A stretch of DNA of 48,129 bases from Microcoleus sp. FACHB-672 (lineage in GTDB: Bacteria > Cyanobacteriota > Cyanobacteriia > Cyanobacteriales > Oscillatoriaceae), in contig NZ_JACJOU010000030.1 in NCBI RefSeq assembly GCF_014695725.1, positions 1-48,129 on the forward strand, read 5' to 3'. This document shows, one piece after another, positions 36,603 to 45,140 of the stretch. The translations under genes were made by a program, and so were the position numbers. A model generated the notes under the pieces. That model saw only the letters and a list, made by a program, of their open reading frames with translations. It was not told the DNA's origin and searched no databases. Position 1 is the stretch's first letter, and each line of letters opens with the position of its first letter.

Positions 36603-37694
36603 ATGCTAAGAGCCGGTATTGTCGGACTTCCCAACGTAGGCAAATCTACCTTATTTAATGCTGTAGTGGCCAATGCCAAGGCGCAAGCCGCTAATTTTCC
36701 TTTCTGCACAATTGAACCGAATGTAGGCGTTGTGGCGGTGCCAGATGAGCGGTTGCAAATGCTGACTAAACTCTCGTCATCCGAGCAAACGGTGCCAACG
36801 CGGATGGAATTTGTGGATATTGCCGGCTTGGTGAAGGGCGCAAGCCAGGGCGAAGGATTGGGCAACCAGTTTTTATCCCACATCCGAGAAGTGAGTGCCA
36901 TTATTCATGTCGTGCGATGTTTTGATGATGATGACATTATCCACGTTGCCGGCTCTGTAGATCCAGCACGAGATATTGACGTAATTAATCTAGAGCTTGC
37001 TTTGTCAGATCTAGCGCAGGTTGAGCGACGCATTGATCGCACTCGCAAGCAAGCTCGTACCAATAAAGAAGCGCAGATAGAATTAGGGGCACTGGAAAAA
37101 TTAAGCGCCGCCCTGAATGAAGGCAAGCCGGCTCGTCAGGTGACTTTAAATGAAGAGGAAGCCGAGTTGGTGCAGCCACTTAATTTACTGACGAGCAAGC
37201 CGGTGATTTATGCAGCAAATGTCTCGGAAGAGGACTTAGCGACGGGCAATGAATGGGTAGAAAAAGTGCGAGCAATCGCGACAGAAGATAATGCCCAAGT
37301 TGTTGTTGTTTCTGCCCAAGTCGAGTCAGAACTTGTTGAGTTAGCAGAAGAAGAACGCGCTGATTTTCTGCAATCTCTAGGTGTTGAAGAAGGCGGCTTA
37401 AAGTCTCTGATTCGGGCAACTTATCAACTCTTGGGTTTACGCACTTTCCTGACAACCGGCCCGAAAGAAACTCGCGCTTGGACGATTACCGCAGGAATGC
37501 TAGCGCCTCAAGCGGCGGGAGTTATTCACTCGGATTTTGAGCGGGGGTTTATTCGGGCAGAAACGGTTGCTTATAATGATTTAGTAACCACCGGCTCAAT
37601 GACTGCTGCGAAAGAAAAAGGCTTAGTTCGCAGCGAAGGGAAAGAGTATGTGGTGCAGGAAGGGGATGTGATGTTATTCCGGTTCAATGTATAG
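36603..37694 (+). CDS. ychF: Redox-regulated ribosome-binding ATPase YchF (Obg-like)
   Basis: 363 residues, typical length. G1 is GLPNVGKSTLFNAV, G3 is DIAGLVKG, and in place of the GTPase NKxD the sequence reads YAANVSEED (family NxxE, giving ATP preference). A coiled-coil segment follows G3 (RRIDRTRKQARTNKEAQ) and the C-terminal TGS domain contains TWTIxxG-like RAWTITAGMLAPQAAGVIH and YNDLVTTGSM. YchF/OLA1 binds ribosomes and modulates translation and oxidative stress responses. Followed after 35 bp by a small Cys-rich gene. Confidence 0.95.
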   Translation: MLRAGIVGLPNVGKSTLFNAVVANAKAQAANFPFCTIEPNVGVVAVPDERLQMLTKLSSSEQTVPTRMEFVDIAGLVKGASQGEGLGNQFLSHIREVSAIIHVVRCFDDDDIIHVAGSVDPARDIDVINLELALSDLAQVERRIDRTRKQARTNKEAQIELGALEKLSAALNEGKPARQVTLNEEEAELVQPLNLLTSKPVIYAANVSEEDLATGNEWVEKVRAIATEDNAQVVVVSAQVESELVELAEEERADFLQSLGVEEGGLKSLIRATYQLLGLRTFLTTGPKETRAWTITAGMLAPQAAGVIHSDFERGFIRAETVAYNDLVTTGSMTAAKEKGLVRSEGKEYVVQEGDVMLFRFNV

Positions 37695-37729
37695 AAACAC
37701 TAAACTCAAACTAGACTTGGGAGGTTAGG

Positions 37730-37933
37730 GTGGAAAACAAAGTAGACTGTGCTGTAGCTTGCGTGAATGGCTGCGTTCTAGGGGATGAATGCCCCAATAA
37801 AGAATATGCAGCAGCCACATCAGATTTTATCAGCAGCACTTCGCTGGATAAAATGCTGGAGATTGCTGAAGCAGCGCGAATGAAAAAAATGTCAGCACCC
37901 CCACAATGGGTTTATCCCGATTTTCCTGAATAG
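37730..37933 (+). CDS. Small protein with an N-terminal four-cysteine motif
   Basis: 67 residues, GTG start preceded by GGGAGG. The N-terminus holds C7-X3-C11-X3-C15-X5-C21, which could bind a metal or Fe-S cluster. The middle is helical (STSLDKMLEIAEAARMKK) and the C-terminus ends in PPQWVYPDFPE. I recall similar short proteins only in cyanobacteria, but no function. It lies 35 bp after ychF and before a strong terminator, so it is probably on the ychF transcript. Confidence 0.7.
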   Translation: MENKVDCAVACVNGCVLGDECPNKEYAAATSDFISSTSLDKMLEIAEAARMKKMSAPPQWVYPDFPE

Positions 37934-37994
37934 GAGCGGCGTGCTTAAGAAAAGATGAAATAATCTATCTTCTGATAGATGTCATAAAATTGCT

Positions 37995-38036
37995 GACGCT
38001 TTCTTGATTTTTATTTAAGAAAGCGTCTTTTGTTTT
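37995..38036 (+). terminator. Rho-independent terminator after ychF and the Cys-rich gene
   Basis: GACGCTTTCTT at 37995-38005 pairs perfectly with AAGAAAGCGTC at 38017-38027, followed by TTTTGTTTT. An 11-bp stem with an 11-base loop and a U-rich tail is a classic intrinsic terminator. Confidence 0.85.
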
Positions 38037-38164
38037 GGGTATCGGCACAAATTAGGGCTGGAAAACTGCACATAGGTTTCTTCGGTGCGAGCAGCGTAAT
38101 ACTTGAGCCGAATTGTATCTCGCGCTTAATCTAAAAGCTTTTTTGGGCGCGATTCCATCAGCAT
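38015..38164 (-). pseudogene. Tyrosine recombinase/integrase, decayed N-terminal fragment
   Basis: The minus strand from an ATG at 38164 reads MLMESRPKKLLD, a stop, then ARDTIRLKYYAARTEETYVQ in the same frame before running out at FSSPNLC. KLLDxVRxxIRLKHYSxRTExxYVxW is the N-terminal SAM-like domain of phage/integron-type integrases. Only about 40 residues remain, with one nonsense codon and no catalytic domain. It sits at the edge of the AT-rich island carrying the HEPN gene. Confidence 0.7.
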
Positions 38165-38204
38165 TTGAGCTAAAAATACATCATTTGTTTAGCCTACGAT
38201 AGGG

Positions 38205-38255
38205 AAAGTTTCTGCATATCCAGCCGATTTAGGGTAATATGCGGAAACTTTTTAG
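38205..38255 (+). terminator. Strong stem-loop with T-run upstream of the HEPN gene
   Basis: AAAGTTTCTGCATAT at 38205-38219 pairs with ATATGCGGAAACTTT at 38237-38251 (15 pairs, one G-U). The descending arm ends in CTTTTT and so resembles an intrinsic terminator on the plus strand. It would insulate the HEPN gene from upstream transcription. Confidence 0.65.
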
Positions 38256-38446
38256 TCTAAAAAGAATATTATGCCGCTTAGCCCTTGGCAGTGGCATAAT
38301 CGGAAGCTAAACTGTTGGTGATCAAATTTAAACTGGCGCAAGGTTATCAAGGGGACGTAATTTCGGGGTAATTATGGGGCGCTCATCGTCCTAGAGAAAA
38401 ATTTCATAGTATAAACAGTGCAAAGCTAAATAAACATAGAACGCAA

Positions 38447-40033
38447 ATGCTTGAAGAATTTGTCAGTTTAGGGAAGTGGTGGCTTCCTAATAATCCAGAA
38501 GTAGTAGTTCCTGGAAAACTAAGTTTTTCACCTGTAAGTGGAGCAAAATTAGAATTGATTGGCTCGTTTTATAGTTCACAGTTTGAAGAGATAGGTCAAG
38601 TAGAAGGCATTGAGCTACCAAGTGATTTTGTTTCCATTGAAGAGAATTTCAATCTAACCTCACGGGTAAGAATTGACTTTATTAAGCCTGAAGAAATTAT
38701 TATTCTAGGGTTACTTGATAACAATGAGGAAATTACCCTATATAGATGCTCTGGGCGAATGAAAAGCTTTGAATTTGTAAAAAACAGACCAAATCTTTTA
38801 TTCAATATTGCGTGTATTTTCAGAAAAATTCATTTTCAAGATGAACAAAATATAAAATTAAAATCTATTTCCGTCCAATACTCTCACCTAGAGCAGTGGA
38901 TTGGTAAATCTGGTATACAGGCTGTCATTTTAGAAGAGGAAAATAAAATATGGATAAGTTATCAGCCACCGTCAAATATTCACTTGACGAAGATTGGCAG
39001 TTTAGATTTAAATATTACTTTTTCTCCAATAAATGTTAATCCATTTGATTTTTATTTGGGCGCAACCTATTACAAGGCAAATATTGAGCAAAAAACGTAT
39101 CTAACTATACAAAATCCTGGGAATCAACCCTTAGATGAGTGTATTAATTTATTGATAAGCTTTCGTGACTTATTAAGCTTTGCCATGACAAAACCAACTT
39201 CAGTAATCTCTGTTACTGGAAAAACAGATGTTATTCAGACAAAGCCTATAGAGCAAGCCAATGGAAGTATTACATTAAAAGAAGAGTTACGGGAAACTCA
39301 AGTCATCATAATGTTTGGCTTATGGAATTCTGAGAAGAATTCTGAGACGAAGCTATCCCCCAATGAGATGCTGTTTCTATTTAGTGATGTAGAAAACAGT
39401 TTGGGCGAGGTTTTTGAGACGTGGATTAAGAAAAGGGAGACGTATGAATCTGTTTTTGACTTGTTAATGACTACAATGTATACTCCCAGTCTTTACTTAC
39501 ATTATGGGCTTATAAATATAATTCAAGCTTTAGAAGCTTATCACACAAGCAAATATGAAGGTATATATCAAGACAAGAAGGTTTATGAAAAGGGACTTTA
39601 TAAGAAATTTCTAGAGGTATTGAAAGATTTTCCAAGTGAAAGCGTTGATAACGAAAATGGAATTAGCGATGAGTTTAGGAATGCTCTGAAAGGAAAACTG
39701 AAATCTCAAACGCGGTTTACTTTGGAAACCCGACTAAAAGAAATTCTAAGTGAGATTTTCTGTTTATTACCACCTAATTTTATAGGAAGCCTAGAAGCTA
39801 GAGGATTGTTTGCTCGTAAAGCCTCTGAAACTCGCAATGCGCTAACACATCATGACAAGGAAAAACGAAAGAAAGCAGGAAAAGGTCAAGAGTTAGTCCA
39901 ACTTTTTCATACTTTAACCGTGATTCTACAAATCTGTTTGCTAAGAGAACTAAACATCCCTGATGACTCTATCAAAATTCTTGTGGAGAGAAACAGAGTG
40001 TATCAAAAGGAGTGGCGGCCATCCTCAAATTGA
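38447..40033 (+). CDS. ApeA-like HEPN-domain protein (putative antiphage RNase)
   Basis: 528 residues from a strongly AT-rich gene. The N-terminal part resembles the ApeA N-terminal domain (GKWWLPNNPEVVVPGKLSFS, where W and PG are typical; LYRCSGR; LEQWIGKSG). The C-terminal part is an Apea-like HEPN domain with the R-X4-H ribonuclease motif RNALTHH at about residues 463-469. ApeA is a known antiphage protein family in which HEPN RNase activity is proposed to stop growth on infection. The gene appears complete and single, flanked by an integrase fragment and a terminator-like hairpin. Defence function is inference from the family. Confidence 0.75.
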   Translation: MLEEFVSLGKWWLPNNPEVVVPGKLSFSPVSGAKLELIGSFYSSQFEEIGQVEGIELPSDFVSIEENFNLTSRVRIDFIKPEEIIILGLLDNNEEITLYRCSGRMKSFEFVKNRPNLLFNIACIFRKIHFQDEQNIKLKSISVQYSHLEQWIGKSGIQAVILEEENKIWISYQPPSNIHLTKIGSLDLNITFSPINVNPFDFYLGATYYKANIEQKTYLTIQNPGNQPLDECINLLISFRDLLSFAMTKPTSVISVTGKTDVIQTKPIEQANGSITLKEELRETQVIIMFGLWNSEKNSETKLSPNEMLFLFSDVENSLGEVFETWIKKRETYESVFDLLMTTMYTPSLYLHYGLINIIQALEAYHTSKYEGIYQDKKVYEKGLYKKFLEVLKDFPSESVDNENGISDEFRNALKGKLKSQTRFTLETRLKEILSEIFCLLPPNFIGSLEARGLFARKASETRNALTHHDKEKRKKAGKGQELVQLFHTLTVILQICLLRELNIPDDSIKILVERNRVYQKEWRPSSN

Positions 40034-40513
40034 TTAACCATATTGCTGGATTCAACTTGGTATATTAGTCTTCGCCGCTTAAATCTGCACACAAGATTGC
40101 ATCGGTAGACTTTGGGTAGACTTCAGACAGATATTTCCTCGGCTCCACATTTAGGCTTAACAATTTATTTAAATCCTGTTATCAATCTACCTAATTTAAG
40201 CGCTTGCCTAAGCCAAAAATGTTTCCTTTGGGAGAGTGAAGCGCTTTCAAAAGCTTGATATCGTATCGGCAAAGAGGATTTACATCGTTCGCAAGAGCGT
40301 TAGTTGTTGTGTTTGCTTAATTCACTCTAGTGATTTGTGTTGGATAGGTGTCCGGAAGCAACTAAACATTAAAAATGAAGGGAAGAGAGCGCTAATTTTT
40401 AATTTTTTGCTGGAAGGAACCAACGAAGCTCAAATCAAACAGATAGCAAATGCAATCATTACTAAACAGTTTGCCGATGTAACCGCTCGTTTTGATAACA
40501 GGAGGAGAGAAAC
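40034..40513. other. Intergenic region after the HEPN gene
   Basis: AT-rich. A GTG-started 93-codon frame at 40236-40517 overlaps the next gene's ribosome-binding site; its second half (FNFLLEGTNEAQIKQIANAI) looks somewhat protein-like but is unrecognised and could be a remnant. AGGAGGAGA at 40500-40508 is the strong Shine-Dalgarno of the next gene. Confidence 0.4.
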
Positions 40514-41053
40514 ATGAGTTTGGGTTTACCTAAATGCGGCATTGGGGCATTTTCCAGCCGGCAAGAAGTAGAATCGGCTCTCACCGAGTTGAAAAATTCT
40601 GATTACCCGATGGATAAAGTGTCTGTTGTAGTGCGTGATTGCAATCCAGAGGATGAACTCACCCGTTCTGAGAGTGAATTCGTTCGTGATAAAACCGTCG
40701 GGGGTCTGGCAAAAGGTGCCCTCACCGTCGGCGCTTTGGGCAGTCTCGGTGGCTTATTAGTGGGACTGAGTACCCTAGCGATTCCTGGCTTGGGTGCAGT
40801 CGCAGTTGCCGGCTCTAAAGTCGCCCTAGGCGGTTTGTTTGCCGGCGGCTATTATGGCACAGCAGCCGGTGGCATTATCGGCGCAGCAATTGGCAACGGC
40901 ATCTCAAAAGAGCAAGCCAGAATTTATGACGAACATTTGGCTAAAGGTGATTATTTAGTCATCCTAAATGGCAATGAAGACGAACTCACGCATGCTGAAT
41001 CGATTCTGAATAATCAAGGGATTCAGCAGTGGGAAACTTACACAACAACCTAA
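40514..41053 (+). CDS. General stress protein (YflT/GSP17M-like) with Gly/Ala-rich hydrophobic core
   Basis: 179 residues. The N-terminal domain (FSSRQEVESALTELKNSDYP, KVSVVVRD) and the C-terminal strand-helix (DYLVILNGNEDELTHAESIL) are like general stress protein 17M / DUF1269-type folds. The middle (residues about 60-135) is a long Gly/Ala-rich membrane-like stretch (GALGSLGGLLVGLSTLAIPG, GGIIGAAIGNG). Such proteins are common in cyanobacteria and often induced by salt or desiccation. The RBS AGGAGGAGA fixes the start. Confidence 0.75.
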   Translation: MSLGLPKCGIGAFSSRQEVESALTELKNSDYPMDKVSVVVRDCNPEDELTRSESEFVRDKTVGGLAKGALTVGALGSLGGLLVGLSTLAIPGLGAVAVAGSKVALGGLFAGGYYGTAAGGIIGAAIGNGISKEQARIYDEHLAKGDYLVILNGNEDELTHAESILNNQGIQQWETYTTT

Positions 41054-41130
41054 ATAGATAAAGGAAGTTTGTAAGGTAAAAAACACTGCTAAATCCTTAC
41101 CCAAATTGTTCTTAATTCATGGGCTTAAAC

Positions 41131-42105
41131 ATGGCAAAGTTTGGATATCACGCTTCTCACGAACAGTTTAAACCCAGCGCTCTGCTAGAGTGGGCGCAAA
41201 TGGCTCAGCAAGCCGGCTTCACTGCTGCTTTATCCTCCGACCATTTCCACCCCTGGAGTGAGCAACAAGGAGAAAGCGGGTTTGCTTGGTCTTGGCTGGG
41301 TGCGGCAATGCAGGCAACATCCCTCTCTTTTGGGGTTGTTTGTGCTCCTGGACAGCGCTATCACCCAGCCATTATCGCCCAAGCTGCGGCAACCCTGGCT
41401 GAGATGTTCCCGGATCGCTTTTGGGTGGCCCTCGGTAGTGGTCAGGCGCTGAATGAACAAATCACCGGCACGGTATGGCCGGCTAAAGCTGAGCGCAACG
41501 CCCGTCTTAAAGAATGTATTGAAATCATTCGCGCTTTATGGGCCGGCGAAACGGTAACCCATCATGGGCGAGTTTGCGTTGAAGAAGCAAAGCTTTACAC
41601 TCGCCCCCAGACGCCACCGCGCATCATTGGCGCAGCCGTTACCCCCCAGACGGCTGAGTGGTTCGGCAGTTTTGCAGATGGGCTGATTACCACGTCTCGC
41701 CCACCGGAAAAGCTGCGGCAAGTTGTAGAAGCCTTTCACCGAGGCGGCGGAGAGGGCAAACCCATGTACCTGAAGGTACAGCTTTCTTACGCCCAAGATG
41801 AGGCGACAGCAAGGACAGAAGCACACAAACAGTGGCGCAATAACATTTTTGAAAATATCTTGATGACAGAACTGCGGACACCGGCACAGTTTGATGCTGC
41901 CGGCCAGTTTGTGCAGCCAGAAGAACTGAATGAACACGTCAGAATCTCCGCAGATCCCCAGCAGCATATTGACTGGCTTCAGAAAGATTTGGAACTGGGA
42001 TTTAGCGAGTTAATTCTGCACAATGTTAACCGGGATCAGCAGCAATTTATTGAAGTTTTTGGGGAAAAAGTGCTGCCGGTGCTGGCACAAAGTTCTGCAA
42101 TTTAA
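41131..42105 (+). CDS. Luciferase-like (LLM class) flavin oxidoreductase, non-F420 type
   Basis: About 324 residues from MAKFGYHASHEQF at 41131 (an ATG four codons upstream is possible). TIM-barrel LLM features: LLEWAQMAQQAGFTAALSSD, HFHPWSEQQGESGFAWSWLGAA, RFWVALGSGQALNEQITGT, WPAKAERNARLKECIEIIRA and PRIIGAAVTPQTAEWFGSFA. Resembles the family once named probable non-F420 flavinoid oxidoreductase (TIGR03885). Substrate unknown. Its end overlaps the end of the convergent pentapeptide gene by 4 bp. Confidence 0.85.
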   Translation: MAKFGYHASHEQFKPSALLEWAQMAQQAGFTAALSSDHFHPWSEQQGESGFAWSWLGAAMQATSLSFGVVCAPGQRYHPAIIAQAAATLAEMFPDRFWVALGSGQALNEQITGTVWPAKAERNARLKECIEIIRALWAGETVTHHGRVCVEEAKLYTRPQTPPRIIGAAVTPQTAEWFGSFADGLITTSRPPEKLRQVVEAFHRGGGEGKPMYLKVQLSYAQDEATARTEAHKQWRNNIFENILMTELRTPAQFDAAGQFVQPEELNEHVRISADPQQHIDWLQKDLELGFSELILHNVNRDQQQFIEVFGEKVLPVLAQSSAI

Positions 42106-43013
42106 GGGTGAATTGCCCCATCCGGCATGAGTGTCCTGTGAAGCTTTGCATTGCTCAGATTAGCCTGTTCCAGGTTAGCCTCAATCAGATTGGCTTCCTC
42201 AAGATTTGCTTTGCTGAGGTTAACGCCTCTGAGGTTAGCCCCTCTTAAATCAGCCCCAGCCAGATTGGCTTTGCTGAGGTTAGCGCCTCTGAGGTTAGCC
42301 CCTCTTAAATCAGCCCCAGCCAGATTGGCTTTGCTTAAATTTGTCCATCTGAAATCAGCCTTGTAAAGATCGGCCAAACTCAAATTAGCCCCAAAGATGT
42401 AAGCGCTACTGAGATGCGCCTCAATGAGATTTGCTTTTTGCAGGTCAGCTTTGTAAAGATGGGCGTTAATCAGTTCCGCTTCGTGAAGGTTGGCATTGCT
42501 AAGGTTTGCATGGCTGAGGTTCGCTGCAATCAACTTAGCGCTGCTGAGATTGGTTCTGTTAAGCTGAGCATCACTGAGATCGGCGCTGCTGAGGTTTGCC
42601 TCTCTGAGGTTCGTTGCGATCAGGTTAGCATTCGTGAGATCGGCTCCCACCAGGTTAGCATTCGTGAGATCGGCTCCCACCAGGTTAGCATTCGTGAGAT
42701 CGGCTCGCGTCAAATTCGCTTTGATCAGGTTAGCAATGCTGAGGTTTGCTTCAATCAAATAAGCATCAATGAGTTCAGCTTCGTAGAGATTCGCAGTGGT
42801 TAGGTTAGCATGGCACAGATCCGCTGCAATAAGTTTGGTTTTGCATAGATCAGCGCCTCTGAAGTTAACGCCGCGCAGGTTGGCACCTCTGAGATTAGCG
42901 TTGCTGAGATTTGCTTCGCTCAAGTCCGGTTCTAAGTCTGGGTTTTCCGTTTTCCACTCAATCCATCTCACTGCACCTTTCTGCAGACGTGCGAGATGCT
43001 CTAGGTTTGCCAT
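42102..43013 (-). CDS. Pentapeptide-repeat protein with recent internal duplications
   Basis: 303 residues. After a helical N-terminus (LARLQKGAVRWIEWKTENPD) nearly the whole protein is A(N/D)LXX repeats, expected to form a right-handed quadrilateral beta-helix. The end MPDGAIHP resembles the MPDGEIYEP that closes the repeat part of the pentapeptide-RidA gene. Two DNA blocks are freshly duplicated (60 bp x2 and 30 bp x3), so the helix length is evolving by repeat copying. Function unknown; gyrase-protecting Qnr-like activity is known in other members but nothing here points to it specifically. Confidence 0.85.
   Translation of the reverse strand: MANLEHLARLQKGAVRWIEWKTENPDLEPDLSEANLSNANLRGANLRGVNFRGADLCKTKLIAADLCHANLTTANLYEAELIDAYLIEANLSIANLIKANLTRADLTNANLVGADLTNANLVGADLTNANLIATNLREANLSSADLSDAQLNRTNLSSAKLIAANLSHANLSNANLHEAELINAHLYKADLQKANLIEAHLSSAYIFGANLSLADLYKADFRWTNLSKANLAGADLRGANLRGANLSKANLAGADLRGANLRGVNLSKANLEEANLIEANLEQANLSNAKLHRTLMPDGAIHP
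42211..42330 (-). repeat. 60-bp tandem duplication inside the pentapeptide gene
   Basis: 42211-42270 and 42271-42330 are identical except for one base (TAAC against TAGC). Each encodes 20 residues, that is, four pentapeptides or one full turn of the beta-helix. Confidence 0.9.
42621..42710 (-). repeat. 30-bp repeat, three copies, inside the pentapeptide gene
   Basis: Copies at 42621-42650, 42651-42680 and 42681-42710; the first two are identical and the third differs only in its last few bases. Each encodes ten residues (NLVGADLTNA), two pentapeptides. Confidence 0.9.
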
Positions 43014-43102
43014 CTAAAGTTTCCTTTGCTTCAAATCCAGCAGTGCCAACAAAGACTGTAACAAGGCGTGATACCAAAATTTACGCTGACCTGAGAGGTT
43101 GG

Positions 43103-43741
43103 TTATTCGTTTCCACCGACAGGATTTTCCCGCCCAACCACATTTTCAATCGCTGCCACCGCTGCTTGAGAGCCGGCCATAATATCCCGTTCTTCTCCGC
43201 CCAAGTAGAGGCGTCCAAAGCTGCCCACCGCTTGAATTTCCAAGATATTAATCAAAGCAGCTTTTTCTGCTTCATTCGCAGCTAGGGCGGCGTAGGCAGC
43301 CGGTTGCACTTCTAAGACATAAAGTGTTTGCCCTGCTAAAATCATCTGTCCCCGTCTAGTGCGGTTAATCAGTTGGGTTTGGTGAGCATCAATGTTACGG
43401 ATAATTTGACTGGAAACGATCCGGGGTTTCAGGCAGTCCCTTGCACTGACTCCCAAAGCGTCCAGAATGGCTTTACCGGCAGTTCGGGTGTCGCCTTGCC
43501 GGCTGGAATGAATTTCTAAAAGCCCATAAAGTCGTTCGACAACCTGCACCCCAGGACGTACCGAGGTGGCTTTCAGTGCAATATCGGTAATGCGGTTAAT
43601 TTCAATGCCGGGTGAGATTTCAATCCACAAGGAAGTGTCACCGGGCAATGGTAGGAAACCCAGCGCAACGGTTCCCATATAAGCCGCGTGCTGAGGCTGC
43701 AAGCTGTCTAAAAATACATAACTGCGAAGTTCTATGCCCAA
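43103..43741 (-). CDS. ccmP: Carboxysome shell protein CcmP (tandem BMC domain)
   Basis: 212 residues, the usual CcmP length. Two bacterial microcompartment domains in one chain: the first around [20 protein letters not shown] and [20 protein letters not shown], the second around [20 protein letters not shown] and [20 protein letters not shown], then [12 protein letters not shown]. CcmP trimers stack to form a gated pore in beta-carboxysome shells that may pass larger metabolites such as RuBP or 3-PGA. As usual it is unlinked to the main ccm operon. Confidence 0.93.
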   Translation of the reverse strand: MGIELRSYVFLDSLQPQHAAYMGTVALGFLPLPGDTSLWIEISPGIEINRITDIALKATSVRPGVQVVERLYGLLEIHSSRQGDTRTAGKAILDALGVSARDCLKPRIVSSQIIRNIDAHQTQLINRTRRGQMILAGQTLYVLEVQPAAYAALAANEAEKAALINILEIQAVGSFGRLYLGGEERDIMAGSQAAVAAIENVVGRENPVGGNE

Positions 43742-44225
43742 GCTCTAAATCTCCGTACAGGGGGAACCCCGATTCAAAGTGCAACATCTGAGTTTACCTT
43801 AGAGGTATTGCAAAAATCTTAAAAACCCATACAAAGGGCGCATACGACTGTCAACGCTATCTGCTATAGGCTAAGTTCTTCACCAGATTCGAGTAGAGCG
43901 ATGGGATAGAAATAATGAGTTTAAGCACCTCAGTTGCTGCCAAATGAATTTCGCTTCTGAGGCTCAACCTCCGTTTTTACTTGCGCTTCAAAAAGTGCCA
44001 TATCAAGGGATATTAGATATTACCTTCTACAGTCTCAAAACCGGCAACCCTTTAGGCGACTGACTTAGCAAGTTAGCTGAGCAAGGTTAGGTTGATAAAC
44101 CCCTGAAGAGGCGACAAGGAAGCTAAAAAACAGACTGCAAAAGGGAAATAGCCCTTATGCTTCGCTGATAATGGGGCAGAGATTGAGGGGCAAATCAAAG
44201 TAGGAGTTGCAGTTCATCAGCAAAA
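43742..44225. other. Intergenic region before the IS630 remnant
   Basis: About 480 bp. No intact gene. The last 200 bases may hold further, unreadable IS630 N-terminal debris. It contains the presumed promoter of ccmP on the minus strand. Nothing else recognised. Confidence 0.4.
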
Positions 44226-44944
44226 GGAGTTGAGTTTAAATCTTATCAAAGCTACTATAGCTTGTTGAAAGAAGCTAAAATAACTTGGCAGAAAGCGCAG
44301 AGCATCAACTCGAGAAAAGACCCAGAAATAGTAAAAAAAAGAATAAAGAAATTGCCGAACTCTTAGAAAAACTGCGGCATTTAATTGAATCGGAGGCCCT
44401 AATCGTCTATATTCTGGACGAGTACCACTTAGTTTGGGGTAATGTTTGTGGCATGGTATGGGGGCCTACTCAAACTCGTGTAGAAATTCCAATAGTTAAT
44501 CAACGAGAAAGACAAACTTACTATGGAGCTTTAAATTATTGGCCTAAAGAATTCACTTTGATGGAGTTTTAAAGTGGAAATAGAAAAATACGGTTGAATT
44601 CGTTCAACGATTGCACTCTCAACATCCCGGACAAAGAATTTTATTAATTTGGGATGGTGCCGCCTATCATCAAGGTACAGAAATGCAAAAGTTCTTAGAG
44701 GAAACGAATCAAGTGATTAGCTTGAGAACAATGGCTTGTGAGCTGTACTCGATTGGCCCCTTACGCGCCTGAATCTAATCCAGTAGAAACCCTTTGGCTC
44801 CAAAGAAAAAACTTATCAAGGCCATTTTATCCTTTTTGCAAAAGCTTTTCAGCTGTGAAACACTTATTTCACTTCTTTTTAGAGAAGCAAATTTTTAACT
44901 TTCCCAATTTTAAAAAATATCCAGCTTTTTCACAACTCAATTAG
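44226..44944 (+). pseudogene. IS630-family transposase, DDE part, broken by several frameshifts
   Basis: Reading across frames gives the IS630 order: VEFKSYQSYYSLLKEAKITW; after a shift in the A-run near 44332-44340, IVYILDEYHLVWGNVCGMVW (first catalytic Asp) and PIVNQRERQTYYGALNYW; after a shift near 44575-44612, ILLIWDGAAYHQGTEMQKFL (second Asp); after a shift near 44735, RLAPYAPESNPVETLWLQ (third acidic residue). At least three frameshifts are needed, and the N-terminal HTH is missing. Inactive. It differs from the element at the left edge in that only this end part is present. Confidence 0.85.
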
Positions 44945-45140
44945 AAATGCTATAGCAACATTCAGTTATTTGCGAACCCTAAAAACTCCAGTTTTTCTTC
45001 CAGACTTCTCATCCTCACGATGTTTGAAATCAGATAGGAGAAATTGAAGGTGAAAAACAAAATAATGTTACAGCCTTGATTTGCAGTTCCTTGATTTTGA
45101 GGCCTATGGAGTTAAATTAATCTACATTTTAGCCTTCATG

